From an uncultured Slackia sp. (lineage in GTDB: Bacteria > Actinomycetota > Coriobacteriia > Coriobacteriales > Eggerthellaceae), in the NCBI RefSeq assembly GCF_934630525.1, contig NZ_CAKTVX010000001.1, positions 186,001 through 250,000 on the forward strand: a stretch of 64,000 nt of DNA. Direction: 5' to 3'. Under the pieces are notes generated by a model. That model was not told the DNA's origin. It saw only the letters and a program-made list of their open reading frames with translations, and ran no database searches. Positions 16,403 through 23,867 of the stretch are shown here, piece by piece. Positions within the stretch are counted from its first letter, which is position 1. Every line of letters begins with the position of its first letter. A program made the translations under genes and the position numbers.

Positions 16403-17767
16403 GTGGCAGACATGACCGTGAAGGGCGCCGCGCTGAAGGCGGCGGCCGAGGGGCGCTTCGATGAGTTGCCCATCCACAACCCGTCCATCGAGTGCGCGAG
16501 CCGTGAGCGCATTGAGGCTATTCAGCTCGCTCGCCTTATCGACCAGGTTGAATGGACGTATAACCGCGTTGCGTGGTACCGCGACAAAATGGATGCGATG
16601 GGCGTGAAGCCTTCCGATATTAAGACGCTGGCCGATGTGCGCAAACTACCCTTCACCGATAAGAACGCCCTGCGCGAAACGTTCCCGTATGGCCTGTTCG
16701 CCGAATCGCTCGACGATATCGTCGAGTTGCATGCCTCTTCGGGCACCACGGGCAAGCCGATCGTCGTTGGCTATGACCGCGGCGACATGGATTTGTGGGC
16801 CGACTGCATTATGCGCCTGGTGCAAATGGCGGGCGTCGTGCCGAGCGACCGCGTGCAGATGGCATTCGGCTATGGCATGTTCACTGGCGGTTTTGGCCTG
16901 CATTACGGCCTGCAGCGCCTTGGCTGCATGATGATTCCTGCGGGTTCGGGCAATACCGAGCGCCAGATTCAGATGATTCAAGACTACGGTTCCACGGTTC
17001 TCGTTGCCACGCCGAGCTACGCCATGCACGTGTGCGAAGTGGGCGAGAAGATGGGCGTCGATTGGGAGAAGAGCACCCTGCGCGTCGGCCTGTTCGGCGG
17101 CGAGCCTTGCACGCCTGCCCTGAAGGCTGAAATCGAGAGCCGCATGCACATCGTGTGCACCGACAACTATGGCCTGACCGAGGTCATGGGCCCGGGCGTT
17201 TCGGGCGAGTGCCTCGCGAGCCGCGACATGCAGCACATCGCCGAAGACCACTTCCTGTGGGAGGTCGTCGACCCGAAGACCGGCGAGCCGGTGCCCGACG
17301 GCGAAGAAGGCGAACTCGTGCTCACGCCGCTTGGCAAGCATGCCATTCCGGTGCTTCGCTATCGCACGCACGACCTCACGCACGTCATCAAGGAAAAGTG
17401 CGCGTGCGGCCGCACCACGGCGCGCATGCAGAAGGTGCGCAGCCGTTGCGACGACATGCTCATCATTCGCGGCACCAACGTGTTCCCGAGCCAGGTGGAA
17501 GACGTACTTTCCACCATCGAGGGCGTTACGCCGCATTATCGCATCGTGGTCGATAACGAAACCGGCCTCGATCGCATGGTGGTGCATGTGGAACTCAAGC
17601 CCGAAGCCTTCAGCGATTCCTTCGAGGAAATGGACGCATTCCGTCGCATGATCGAGGAGAAGCTCAAGAGCGTCATGCTTGTGGCTTCCAAGGTGAAACT
17701 CGTCGAGCCTGGCGGCATCGAGCGCTCTACGGGCAAGACGAAGCATGTGCAAGACTTGCGTAAATAA
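16403..17767 (+). CDS. paaK: phenylacetate-CoA ligase family enzyme, copy 2
   Basis: 454 residues from a GTG start (GGCAGG seven bases upstream); ATG 16412 is an alternative. It shows SSGTTGKP, NYGLTEVMGPG, the hinge DDMLIIRGTNVFPSQVE and the C-terminal IERSTGKTKHV. It is clearly a paralogue of the ligase at 9484 with an N-terminal extension of about 25 residues. Two ligases around one iorAB pair suggest different aryl acids or opposite directions of catalysis. It is probably co-transcribed with the ACT gene and ends at a strong terminator. Confidence 0.9.
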   Translation: MADMTVKGAALKAAAEGRFDELPIHNPSIECASRERIEAIQLARLIDQVEWTYNRVAWYRDKMDAMGVKPSDIKTLADVRKLPFTDKNALRETFPYGLFAESLDDIVELHASSGTTGKPIVVGYDRGDMDLWADCIMRLVQMAGVVPSDRVQMAFGYGMFTGGFGLHYGLQRLGCMMIPAGSGNTERQIQMIQDYGSTVLVATPSYAMHVCEVGEKMGVDWEKSTLRVGLFGGEPCTPALKAEIESRMHIVCTDNYGLTEVMGPGVSGECLASRDMQHIAEDHFLWEVVDPKTGEPVPDGEEGELVLTPLGKHAIPVLRYRTHDLTHVIKEKCACGRTTARMQKVRSRCDDMLIIRGTNVFPSQVEDVLSTIEGVTPHYRIVVDNETGLDRMVVHVELKPEAFSDSFEEMDAFRRMIEEKLKSVMLVASKVKLVEPGGIERSTGKTKHVQDLRK

Positions 17768-17784
17768 CGAATATTGATACATTC

Positions 17785-17824
17785 AAAGCGGGCCTGGGAA
17801 AGTTTTTCTTAAGGCCCGCTTTCT
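17785..17824 (+). terminator. terminator of the ACT-paaK unit
   Basis: AAAGCGGGCCT (17785-17795) pairs perfectly with AGGCCCGCTTT (17812-17822). The loop is T-rich and the tail is TCTAT after the TTT of the stem. Confidence 0.8.
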
Positions 17825-17853
17825 ATGGAGGGGCATTCGAAAGGGGTATTCAC

Positions 17854-19020
17854 ATGAATAATTTCACGTTCTGCGTTCCCACGAGGATTCATTTCGGCAA
17901 AGGCCAAATCTCGCATTTGAACGAACTTGCGGAAAGCGGCTCGAATGTGCTGCTCGTCTATGGCGGCGGCTCCATTAAGAAGAGCGGCCTGTATGGCGAG
18001 GCCACGGCGATTCTCGCCGACGCAGGTCTGCATGTGGTGGAGCTTTCGGGCATTGAACCGAACCCGCGCATCGAGTCGGTTCGCGAGGGCGCGCGCCTGT
18101 GCAAGGAGCACGCGATCGACATGGTGCTCGCTGTGGGCGGCGGTTCGGTGATCGATGCGGCCAAGGTCATTGCGGGTGCTGCGAAATACGACGGCGACGC
18201 GTGGGACCTGGTGATCGATCGCACGAAAATCAAGGCCGCGCTGCCGGTGTATTCCGTGCTTACCCTTGCGGCTACCGGTTCCGAGATGGACCCGTTTGCC
18301 GTGATTTCCGATTTGAACAAAAACGAGAAGTGGGGAACCGGGTCGCCCCTGTTCGTGCCGAAGATGTCGGTGCTCGACCCCACGTATACGTTCTCGGTCT
18401 CGAAGAAGCAGACGGCTGCCGGCACTGCCGATATGATGAGCCATGTGTTCGAGAACTACTTCACCAACGTTGAAGGCGCCACGCTGCAGGCGCATATGAG
18501 CGAAGCGATTCTGAAAACGCTCGTGCATTACGGCCCCATTGCGCTGGCCGAGCCCGACAACTACGATGCCCGCGCGAACCTTATGTGGTGCGGCTCGCAT
18601 GCGATTAACGGCCTGCTTGACAGCGGGGCCGAAGTGGCGTGGTGCGTGCATCCCATGGAGCATGAGCTTTCGGCGTTCTACGACATCACGCACGGCGAGG
18701 GCCTGGCCATTCTGACGCCGGTGTGGATGAAACACGTGTTGGCGAAAGACCCGAGCAAGGCAGCTGCGTTCGCCGAATACGGTCGCGCGGTGTTCGGCAT
18801 CGCCGAGGCCGACGATGCACAGGCGGCACTCGCTGCCATCGAGCGCACCGAGGATTTCCTGTTCAACCAGATGAGCCTGCCTTCGAAGCTGCACGAGGTC
18901 GGCATCGAAGACGAAGAGAACTTTGCCGCAATGGCGAAGAAGGCCGCTGCTGGGTGCGTGGGCAGCTTCGTGCCGCTTGAGGAAAGCGACATCGTGGAAA
19001 TCTACCGCGCAGCGCTGTAG
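17854..19020 (+). CDS. iron-containing alcohol dehydrogenase, YqhD/BdhA-like
   Basis: 388 residues. YGGGSIKKSGLY near residue 36 and GGGSVIDAAK are the NAD(P)-binding motifs of the YqhD/butanol dehydrogenase branch. The metal ligands are all present: Asp193, His197 (GTADMMSHVFE), His266 (CVHPMEHEL) and His280 (DITHGEG). It should reduce aldehydes to alcohols, preferably with NADPH by family habit, in the cytoplasm. In this setting it could dispose of reducing equivalents on aldehydes from amino-acid breakdown (inference). ATG 17854 follows GAAAGGGG. Single gene between a terminator and a hairpin. Confidence 0.92.
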   Translation: MNNFTFCVPTRIHFGKGQISHLNELAESGSNVLLVYGGGSIKKSGLYGEATAILADAGLHVVELSGIEPNPRIESVREGARLCKEHAIDMVLAVGGGSVIDAAKVIAGAAKYDGDAWDLVIDRTKIKAALPVYSVLTLAATGSEMDPFAVISDLNKNEKWGTGSPLFVPKMSVLDPTYTFSVSKKQTAAGTADMMSHVFENYFTNVEGATLQAHMSEAILKTLVHYGPIALAEPDNYDARANLMWCGSHAINGLLDSGAEVAWCVHPMEHELSAFYDITHGEGLAILTPVWMKHVLAKDPSKAAAFAEYGRAVFGIAEADDAQAALAAIERTEDFLFNQMSLPSKLHEVGIEDEENFAAMAKKAAAGCVGSFVPLEESDIVEIYRAAL

Positions 19021-19031
19021 GCGAATTTTTG

Positions 19032-19065
19032 CGAGGGCGTGCCTTATTCGGATGGCACGCCCTCG
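19032..19065. other. 12-bp hairpin between the alcohol dehydrogenase and gluQ
   Basis: CGAGGGCGTGCC (19032-19043) pairs perfectly with GGCACGCCCTCG (19054-19065). No T tract follows, so it is not a classical terminator on the + strand, though it may slow polymerase or protect an mRNA end. It lies just before the putative gluQ promoter. Confidence 0.5.
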
Positions 19066-19070
19066 AGTGC

Positions 19071-19076
19071 TATTCT
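19071..19076 (+). promoter_or_regulatory. -10 box placed for a leaderless gluQ mRNA
   Basis: TATTCT lies exactly seven bases before the gluQ ATG and there is no ribosome-binding site in front of the gene. Transcription from this box would start at or next to the A of the ATG. The -35 region is poor. Confidence 0.45.
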
Positions 19077-19083
19077 GTAGAAC

Positions 19084-20019
19084 ATGGAAAACAGCAACGT
19101 ACATATTAAAGGTCGCTTCGCGCCTTCGCCCACGGGCCGCATGCACGCGGGCAATATTTTCTCGGCGCTTGTGGCGTGGCTTGTGGCGAAGTCTCAGGGC
19201 GGCACCATGGTGCTTCGCGTGGAAGATTTGGACCGCGAGCGTTCGAAACCCCAGTTCATCGATGCGGTTCAGCGCGATTTCGAGACGCTGGGCCTTACGT
19301 GGGACGAAGGCCCCTATTTCCAGCATAACCGCGACGAAACCTACCAGGCGGCGTTCGATTCGCTCGTCGAGCGCGGCTTGGTATACCCGTGTTTTTGCAC
19401 GCGCGCCGATTTGCATGCGGCTTCGGCGCCACATCATGGCGAAAAGCTCGTGTATGCGGGCACATGTCGTAACCTTACCGCCGAGCAACGTGCGGAAAAG
19501 GCGGCAGTGCGGAAACCCGCGATGCGGCTCGTGGTGCCCGACGAAACCATCGCGATTGACGATTTGATCCAAGGCCATTTCGAGCAGAACCTTGCGCACG
19601 ATTGCGGCGATTTCCTCATCCGTCGAAGCGATGAAGCATTCGCGTATCAGCTCGCCGTGGTGGTCGACGATGGAGAGCAGGGCGTGAACAGCGTGGTGCG
19701 CGGCATGGATTTGTTGTGCTCGAGCCCGCAGCAGCGCTACCTGCAAGATTTGCTCGGCTTGCCGCATGCGCAGTATGCGCACGTGCCTTTGGTGGTGGGC
19801 GAGCATGACCGCCGCCTGTCGAAGCGCGACCACGATGCCGCGCTCGATGCGCTGCTTGAGCGCTTTAAAACTCCCGAAGCGATTATCGGCCATATCGCGG
19901 GCATTACGGGCTTGGCTCCTACGTGCGACCCCGCAACTCCCGAAGAGCTGCTGCAGACGTTTAGCGTGGACGACTTGGGAAACGATTTCCCCAACCTCGT
20001 TCAAATTCAGTGGCGGTAG
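19084..20019 (+). CDS. gluQ: glutamyl-Q tRNA(Asp) synthetase
   Basis: 311 residues, well short of full GluRS, and it stops after the catalytic domain, as GluQ-RS does. The class I motifs are GRFAPSPTGRMHAGN (HIGH variant HAGN) and RLSKRD (KMSKS variant). CFCTR with a later GTC is the usual zinc-site region. GluQ-RS attaches glutamate to the queuosine base of tRNA(Asp) without an anticodon-binding domain. The full-length GltX is encoded at 32965. It has no Shine-Dalgarno sequence; see the leaderless -10 box. Confidence 0.88.
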   Translation: MENSNVHIKGRFAPSPTGRMHAGNIFSALVAWLVAKSQGGTMVLRVEDLDRERSKPQFIDAVQRDFETLGLTWDEGPYFQHNRDETYQAAFDSLVERGLVYPCFCTRADLHAASAPHHGEKLVYAGTCRNLTAEQRAEKAAVRKPAMRLVVPDETIAIDDLIQGHFEQNLAHDCGDFLIRRSDEAFAYQLAVVVDDGEQGVNSVVRGMDLLCSSPQQRYLQDLLGLPHAQYAHVPLVVGEHDRRLSKRDHDAALDALLERFKTPEAIIGHIAGITGLAPTCDPATPEELLQTFSVDDLGNDFPNLVQIQWR

Positions 20020-20122
20020 ACGCTTTTCCTCAACCCTGAAAGCGGGGAAATCGTAAGGCGAGGAAGCGATTTGTGCAAGAAGACATTAGATACAATCGGA
20101 GCGGTATAAGAGGGGGACTCCG

Positions 20123-20260
20123 ATGTTCAAGAAATCGTTCTTCAATCCGTCTTCCGCGATGATGCTTGCTCTGGCGAAGCGTTGCGGCGTCGTCTATTCG
20201 AAGCGTCATGTGAACTTCGGAAGCGTCCTCTCTCTGGAGCTAGCCGGCATGGGGGTGCGA
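20123..20260 (+). pseudogene. 5' fragment of an unidentified gene cut by the IS relic
   Basis: A good ribosome-binding site (AGAGGGGGA) precedes ATG 20123. The first 30 or so residues (MFKKSFFNPSSAMMLALAKR) look like normal coding sequence, then the frame runs into low-complexity Gly/Arg/Pro sequence that overlaps the antisense transposase relic. I read this as a gene start broken by an insertion. I do not recognise the family. Confidence 0.35.
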
Positions 20261-20441
20261 GCCCGACCCGAGGGCCGGGGACCGCGGGCTCGCGGCGGCG
20301 GTCCCGGACCCATTTGCTGACGGTTTTCGGGTTGGGGCCGAGTTCGGAGCAGCACCGCACTATCGGCCCGCCCGCCGAGATTATGCAGTCGGCGGTCTCG
20401 CGCCTGAATTCGCCGGCGTGCCTGGCGGATGGGTTTGACAT
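20240..20441 (-). pseudogene. IS3-type transposase OrfA relic
   Basis: On the minus strand the first 53 residues from 20441 read as an HTH of the OrfA type: FRRETADCIISAGGPIV, then ELGPNPKTVSKWVRDRRRE. After that the sequence turns into Pro/Arg-rich nonsense. No OrfB (DDE) and no clear terminal repeats are visible, so this is a short dead remnant. It lies between two broken genes and probably explains their truncation. Confidence 0.6.
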
Positions 20442-20468
20442 GGCATCGTTCCTTCGGTCGCCGTCGGC

Positions 20469-20852
20469 ATGAATTCTAAAGCATCGAAGTCTCTAGCATG
20501 CGTGTCCGAAAAGACGATACAGGTCAAAGCCGGGGAGCGCTATCCCAAGGACCCGACTGTAGATGTGTTGGCTACAGAGCTCGGTGTCAGCAGGGAGGCG
20601 TTGGTTTCCGACTGCGCTAGTACCGTTGATGAGGCGATGCAAGCGCTTTTCGATATTGAGGAAAAATTCGGGATCAAGCCCATCAAGCTCAACGGCATGG
20701 TCGTTGTCGCCATGCCTGAAGATGCAGTCGCCGCGGATCAGGAATTGCTTTCGAGGGTGCTGCATGCCTGGTACGGAAGCCGTAGGGACCTCGATGACGA
20801 TGAAATCACGGAAAGTGAGTACTTCGCTTGGAAGGATTCCTTTAAGGTGTAG
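20469..20852 (+). CDS. XRE-family regulator fragment, HTH truncated
   Basis: 127 residues. Residues 12-40 (VSEKTIQVKAGERYPKDPTV, LATELGVSREAL) match the second half of a Cro/C1-type HTH; the first helices are missing and replaced by a short unrelated start. The C-terminal part (DEAMQALFDIEEKFGIKP and a charged tail) looks intact but I do not know its role. No ribosome-binding site precedes ATG 20469. The IS relic ends just upstream, so this is likely the 3' remainder of a disrupted regulator and probably does not bind DNA normally. Confidence 0.55.
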   Translation: MNSKASKSLACVSEKTIQVKAGERYPKDPTVDVLATELGVSREALVSDCASTVDEAMQALFDIEEKFGIKPIKLNGMVVVAMPEDAVAADQELLSRVLHAWYGSRRDLDDDEITESEYFAWKDSFKV

Positions 20853-20877
20853 CGATTGATATTCCTTCGTTCCATGA

Positions 20878-20902
20878 AGCACTGCTCAGCAGGGCTTTTT
20901 TT
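20878..20902 (+). terminator. terminator after the XRE fragment
   Basis: AGCACTGCT pairs with AGCAGGGCT (one mismatch) and is followed by a run of seven T. Confidence 0.7.
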
Positions 20903-20951
20903 AGCGCGACAATACTGTGGCAGAAGATGATTTGTCAGTAAATGATAGTAC

Positions 20952-20969
20952 CGATACGAGAACGTATCG
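20952..20969. promoter_or_regulatory. operator-like palindrome 1
   Basis: CGATACG-AGAA-CGTATCG, a perfect seven-base inverted repeat. A second site with the same outer bases lies 69 bases downstream, so both may bind one regulator dimer; the broken XRE gene just upstream is a candidate source (inference). Confidence 0.45.
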
Positions 20970-21020
20970 TTCCATTAGTGGTGCATGGTTTGGTGGTCTG
21001 CTTGGGGTAATCGCAGATAG

Positions 21021-21038
21021 CGATACGAGTTTGTATCG
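21021..21038. promoter_or_regulatory. operator-like palindrome 2
   Basis: CGATACGAGTTTGTATCG shares CGATACGAG and GTATCG with the site at 20952. Its right half (GAGTTTGTATCG) is found again at 21506-21517. Confidence 0.45.
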
Positions 21039-21088
21039 ATTCATCATTCATTGGGGGTAAATCCCTGAACTGGGCATATGCAAAACGC

Positions 21089-21118
21089 TGAGTTCAAGGT
21101 GAGTTCAAATTGAGTTCA
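21089..21118. promoter_or_regulatory. three TGAGTTCA direct repeats, 11-base spacing
   Basis: TGAGTTCA occurs at 21089, 21100 and 21111, always on the same helix face. LytTR regulators bind short direct repeats, and a LytTR gene starts at 21714, so this is a plausible target, although it is 600 bases away. No promoter boxes are clear around it. Confidence 0.4.
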
Positions 21119-21184
21119 CGAATTTCCTATCGCCGATGTATCGAGGCAAGTGGCTTGGAAGTGATGACGCTTATACGGCGCATT

Positions 21185-21241
21185 ATTTACGGTGCCAAAT
21201 TGGCACCGTTGCTCCGAACTGGGGTTTCTTGAGAAAAACGA
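21185..21241. repeat. 57-bp palindrome-containing repeat, copy 1
   Basis: It is 50/57 identical by hand count to 25673-25729, in the same orientation. The first half contains the perfect palindrome CGGTGCCAAATTGGCACCG (21190-21208), unchanged in both copies; the second half shares GAACTGGGGTTTCTT. The two copies flank the LytTR/kinase/flavoprotein module. Confidence 0.8.
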
Positions 21242-21261
21242 TTTAGGCGGGCTCTGAAATG

Positions 21262-21406
21262 CCCATGTGGTCAGGTGCGTCTCAAAGAAGGCTGGGACGG
21301 GAATGATGCAGCGCCTTTTCTCTATGGAGTCGCGCCAAGTACGCTTGGCGGCGTTCTCGATTCGTGTGTTGAAAGCCACGCCCGGCTTCCAGGACTTCTC
21401 GAGGTC
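21262..21406 (-). pseudogene. YedK/HMCES (SRAP) gene relic
   Basis: The minus strand reads LEKSWKPGVAFNTRIENAA, TWRDSIEKRRCIIPVPAFFE. This is the heart of the SRAP family (NARxET, then RRCLxPAxGFYEW), which forms thiazolidine crosslinks with abasic sites in single-stranded DNA. The catalytic Cys2 end, the conserved His region and everything after the FFE motif are missing, and a stop lies directly upstream in frame. It is therefore a remnant. Confidence 0.6.
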
Positions 21407-21713
21407 TCACGCTAGTCATTCGCATCTCATTCGCGAAGAGGAGATCCGCTGGATTGGCGCCGCCATCACCAGCTCGTCTGACGCCAGCATGCGTACGACG
21501 GACCAGAGTTTGTATCGCCTGATAAAGAAAGGTACGATATTCAAGGAAACATGCTGCAGCACGCCATCCATCAGCAGGTGCTGATAAAGCGCTTAGAATA
21601 CGCGAGCATGTAGCGTACGAAGAGACAAGCTGATTTCCCGGTGAGGCAGAGGCCGCCTACGAGATGTCCCTCTGTGCGTGATGAGCGGGAGAGTAGCGAA
21701 AAGGAGGGAAAAG

Positions 21714-22427
21714 ATGCTGCGCATAGCGATCGTCGATGACGAGGAGGAGCAGCGGGAACGCATAGAAAGCTATCTCCAGCGGTTCGCTCGTGAGCAAAAG
21801 CGCGAGATTGCGACTGAACTTTATTGCAACGGGTTCGATTTCCTTTCGGTATTCGACCAGCGCTACGATGCGGTATTCCTCGACATTCAAATGCCCGATA
21901 TGAATGGTATCAAGGTGGCCGAGGAAATACGCGAGGTTGACCAGCGTGTCAAAATCGTCTTCATCACGAACTTGGGGCAGTACGCCGTTCAAGGATATGC
22001 GGTACGCGCCATGGACTTTATCGTTAAGCCCGTTGAATGGGAGAGTTTCCGAGAAAAGATGCTGCACTTCTGCCGCGACTACGATGACGAGCAACCGCGA
22101 TTTGCGACTATCCACAATGGCAACGGCATTGTGCGGTTGCGTGTCGACCGCATTGTGTTCGCCGAGCTCGTGAACCGCAAGCTGCATGTTCATACATTGG
22201 ACGGCGAATACTCCGTTTACGAGTCGTTGCGCGATTTCCAAAATCAACTCGGCGACGACCAGCGATTCTTTCGCTGTCACGCATCGGTCCTCGTGAGCCT
22301 TATGTACGTGGAGCGCGTTGTGGGCAACAGCGTGATAACGCCGTGCGGAGAGGTGCCTGTTAGCAAGCAGAAGCGTGCGGCGTTCATGAAGGCGCTCGCT
22401 AAGCAATTGGCCGGGGGTCGTTCGTGA
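21714..22427 (+). CDS. LytTR-family response regulator
   Basis: 237 residues. Residues 1-120 are a receiver domain with the acidic pair near the start (IVDDEEEQ) and the phosphoacceptor Asp57 (VFLDIQMPDMNG). Residues about 140-235 are a LytTR DNA-binding domain (HTLDGEYSVYESLRDFQNQL, FFRCHASVLVS). It belongs to the AgrA/VirR type. ATG 21714 has a strong AAAGGAGGG upstream. The stop overlaps the kinase start (TGATG), so the pair is coupled. The flavoprotein gene 100 bases after the kinase is the obvious candidate target. Confidence 0.93.
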   Translation: MLRIAIVDDEEEQRERIESYLQRFAREQKREIATELYCNGFDFLSVFDQRYDAVFLDIQMPDMNGIKVAEEIREVDQRVKIVFITNLGQYAVQGYAVRAMDFIVKPVEWESFREKMLHFCRDYDDEQPRFATIHNGNGIVRLRVDRIVFAELVNRKLHVHTLDGEYSVYESLRDFQNQLGDDQRFFRCHASVLVSLMYVERVVGNSVITPCGEVPVSKQKRAAFMKALAKQLAGGRS

Positions 22428-23767
22428 TGATTGTCTTGTACGACTACGCGCTATTTGCGCTGGAAATGGCGGGTATATTGTACTTCCTTACGGGGTTGCC
22501 GGTACGATTCGAAGAGTCTTCCAAGGCGAGTGCTCGGCTTTTTCAGATAGCGGTGTTGGTGGTAACGCCCTTTCTACTGGCTCTGCGCAGCGGGCTCGAT
22601 GGTGCGTTGGCCAACCAATATGGCGCGTTGCGCCTGACCGAATTGTTTGCGACATTGCTCTTATTCGTGGTTGCGCGCTATCGTATCAGCCTGCGTGAGG
22701 CGCTTTACTACACGTTCATTCTCTTTCTTGTGGAAATCGCCGTGGAGAAAGCTGCGGCTGCCTTTGTTCTTTCCCAAGAGGGGATGAACCTCGAAAACCA
22801 TGCGGCCATTCTTGAGTTTCCCTCGGCAGCGGCCATATATCTGATCACTCCTACGACTCTCACGCTTGGAGTATTCTTCGTGCTGAAGCAGTTCTTCGTT
22901 CGCGTGCAGCCGAAGCAGATCGGCTGGAGGGAGCTCGTTCCCATGGCTCTTTCCATGGTACCCGTGTTGGTTGTGGGATATTTCGAACAGGCGATGCGCC
23001 TGGAGGGGGGAGGCGAGGCCCTGGGGCTTGCACTGTACGAGTTCTGCAGCATGACAAGCGTGCTTGTGATGGTCGGCGTGGATAACGTCGCCTCTATGCG
23101 CGAGGCCGAGCAAGAGCGGCGAATGTTGGAAGCGCTGATGCGGCACCAGGCCGATCAATACGAGCAACGACGCCGCGCTATGGAGGAGATTCGCCGGAAG
23201 CATCACGATCTGAGACATCATTTGCAATATATGGTGCAGCTCGATTCGGAAGACGAGCGCCTTGCTTACGCGAGCGAGGCGCTTGACATGACGTTTGACT
23301 CCGACCAGTTTTTACAAACCGGCAATGCCGTGCTCGATACGGTGCTTTCGGCCAGTGTCCAACGCTGTCGGGACAACGGCATACGGCTCGTCCTGTTCGT
23401 CGAGGCCGACGCGATGAGCTTCATGCGTCCTGCGGACATTGTCGCTATCGCAGGAAACGCGCTCGACAACGCGATCGAGGCGACTTCGGTTCTTCCCGTA
23501 GGTCGTCCACGCGAGGTGCTGGTGCGCATCAACGACGACGCGCACTGGTTGTACCTACATTTCGAGAACGGGTTTCAGGGTGCTCTGCGGTGGCACGAAG
23601 GTCGTCCGGTGACGTGCAAGGAAGATGCGCGTGGCCATGGCCTCGGTCTGAGAAGCATCGAAGCGGCGGTGGAACGATACGGGGGCACCGTGCAGATGGA
23701 CGCCGAGGACGGCGTGTTTTCTCTGAACGTCCTCGTTCCGCGTGAAGAGTTTTCGAATATCAAATAG
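22427..23767 (+). CDS. membrane GHKL-type sensor histidine kinase (AgrC-like)
   Basis: 446 residues. The first 210 are hydrophobic with about six membrane segments. A coiled linker (ERRMLEALMRHQADQYEQRR) leads to the H-box KHHDLRHHL, then the N-box IAGNALDNAIEA and the glycine box GHGLGLRSIE. This is the sensor type that partners LytTR regulators and often detects peptides or small molecules at the membrane; the signal here is unknown. ATG 22427 overlaps the regulator stop by one base; GTG 22424 is an alternative. Two-component control of this type differs from the LuxR-type regulators found elsewhere in the window. Confidence 0.92.
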   Translation: MIVLYDYALFALEMAGILYFLTGLPVRFEESSKASARLFQIAVLVVTPFLLALRSGLDGALANQYGALRLTELFATLLLFVVARYRISLREALYYTFILFLVEIAVEKAAAAFVLSQEGMNLENHAAILEFPSAAAIYLITPTTLTLGVFFVLKQFFVRVQPKQIGWRELVPMALSMVPVLVVGYFEQAMRLEGGGEALGLALYEFCSMTSVLVMVGVDNVASMREAEQERRMLEALMRHQADQYEQRRRAMEEIRRKHHDLRHHLQYMVQLDSEDERLAYASEALDMTFDSDQFLQTGNAVLDTVLSASVQRCRDNGIRLVLFVEADAMSFMRPADIVAIAGNALDNAIEATSVLPVGRPREVLVRINDDAHWLYLHFENGFQGALRWHEGRPVTCKEDARGHGLGLRSIEAAVERYGGTVQMDAEDGVFSLNVLVPREEFSNIK

Positions 23768-23867
23768 ACAGGCGCTTCTCCCAATTTGACAGGTATCGCC
23801 CTTCAAGCTTGTCGCTGCTTCTATGCTGCGCTTATCGAGGCAAATGCAACGTACAAGGAGGACGGAA

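Larger units (their letters stand above)
20853..21713. other. degenerate intergenic region with operator-like repeats
   Basis: This 861-base stretch has no intact gene. In order it holds a terminator (20878-20902), two CGATAC...GTATCG palindromes, a triple TGAGTTCA direct repeat, the first copy of a 57-bp palindromic repeat, and a minus-strand relic of a YedK/SRAP gene (21262-21406). From 21410 to 21700 I see only short open frames that I cannot identify, plus a third GAGTTTGTATCG half-site at 21506-21517. Base composition is more AT-rich than the flanks, which suits accumulated insertions. Confidence 0.6.

Noticed and set aside
19032..19065. Hairpin as a rho-independent terminator
   Set aside because: The stem is perfect, but no T tract follows on either strand, so it is listed only as a hairpin.
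21267..21584. 105-codon + strand frame
   Set aside because: It overlaps the SRAP relic on the opposite strand, lacks a good ribosome-binding site and has no recognisable domain.
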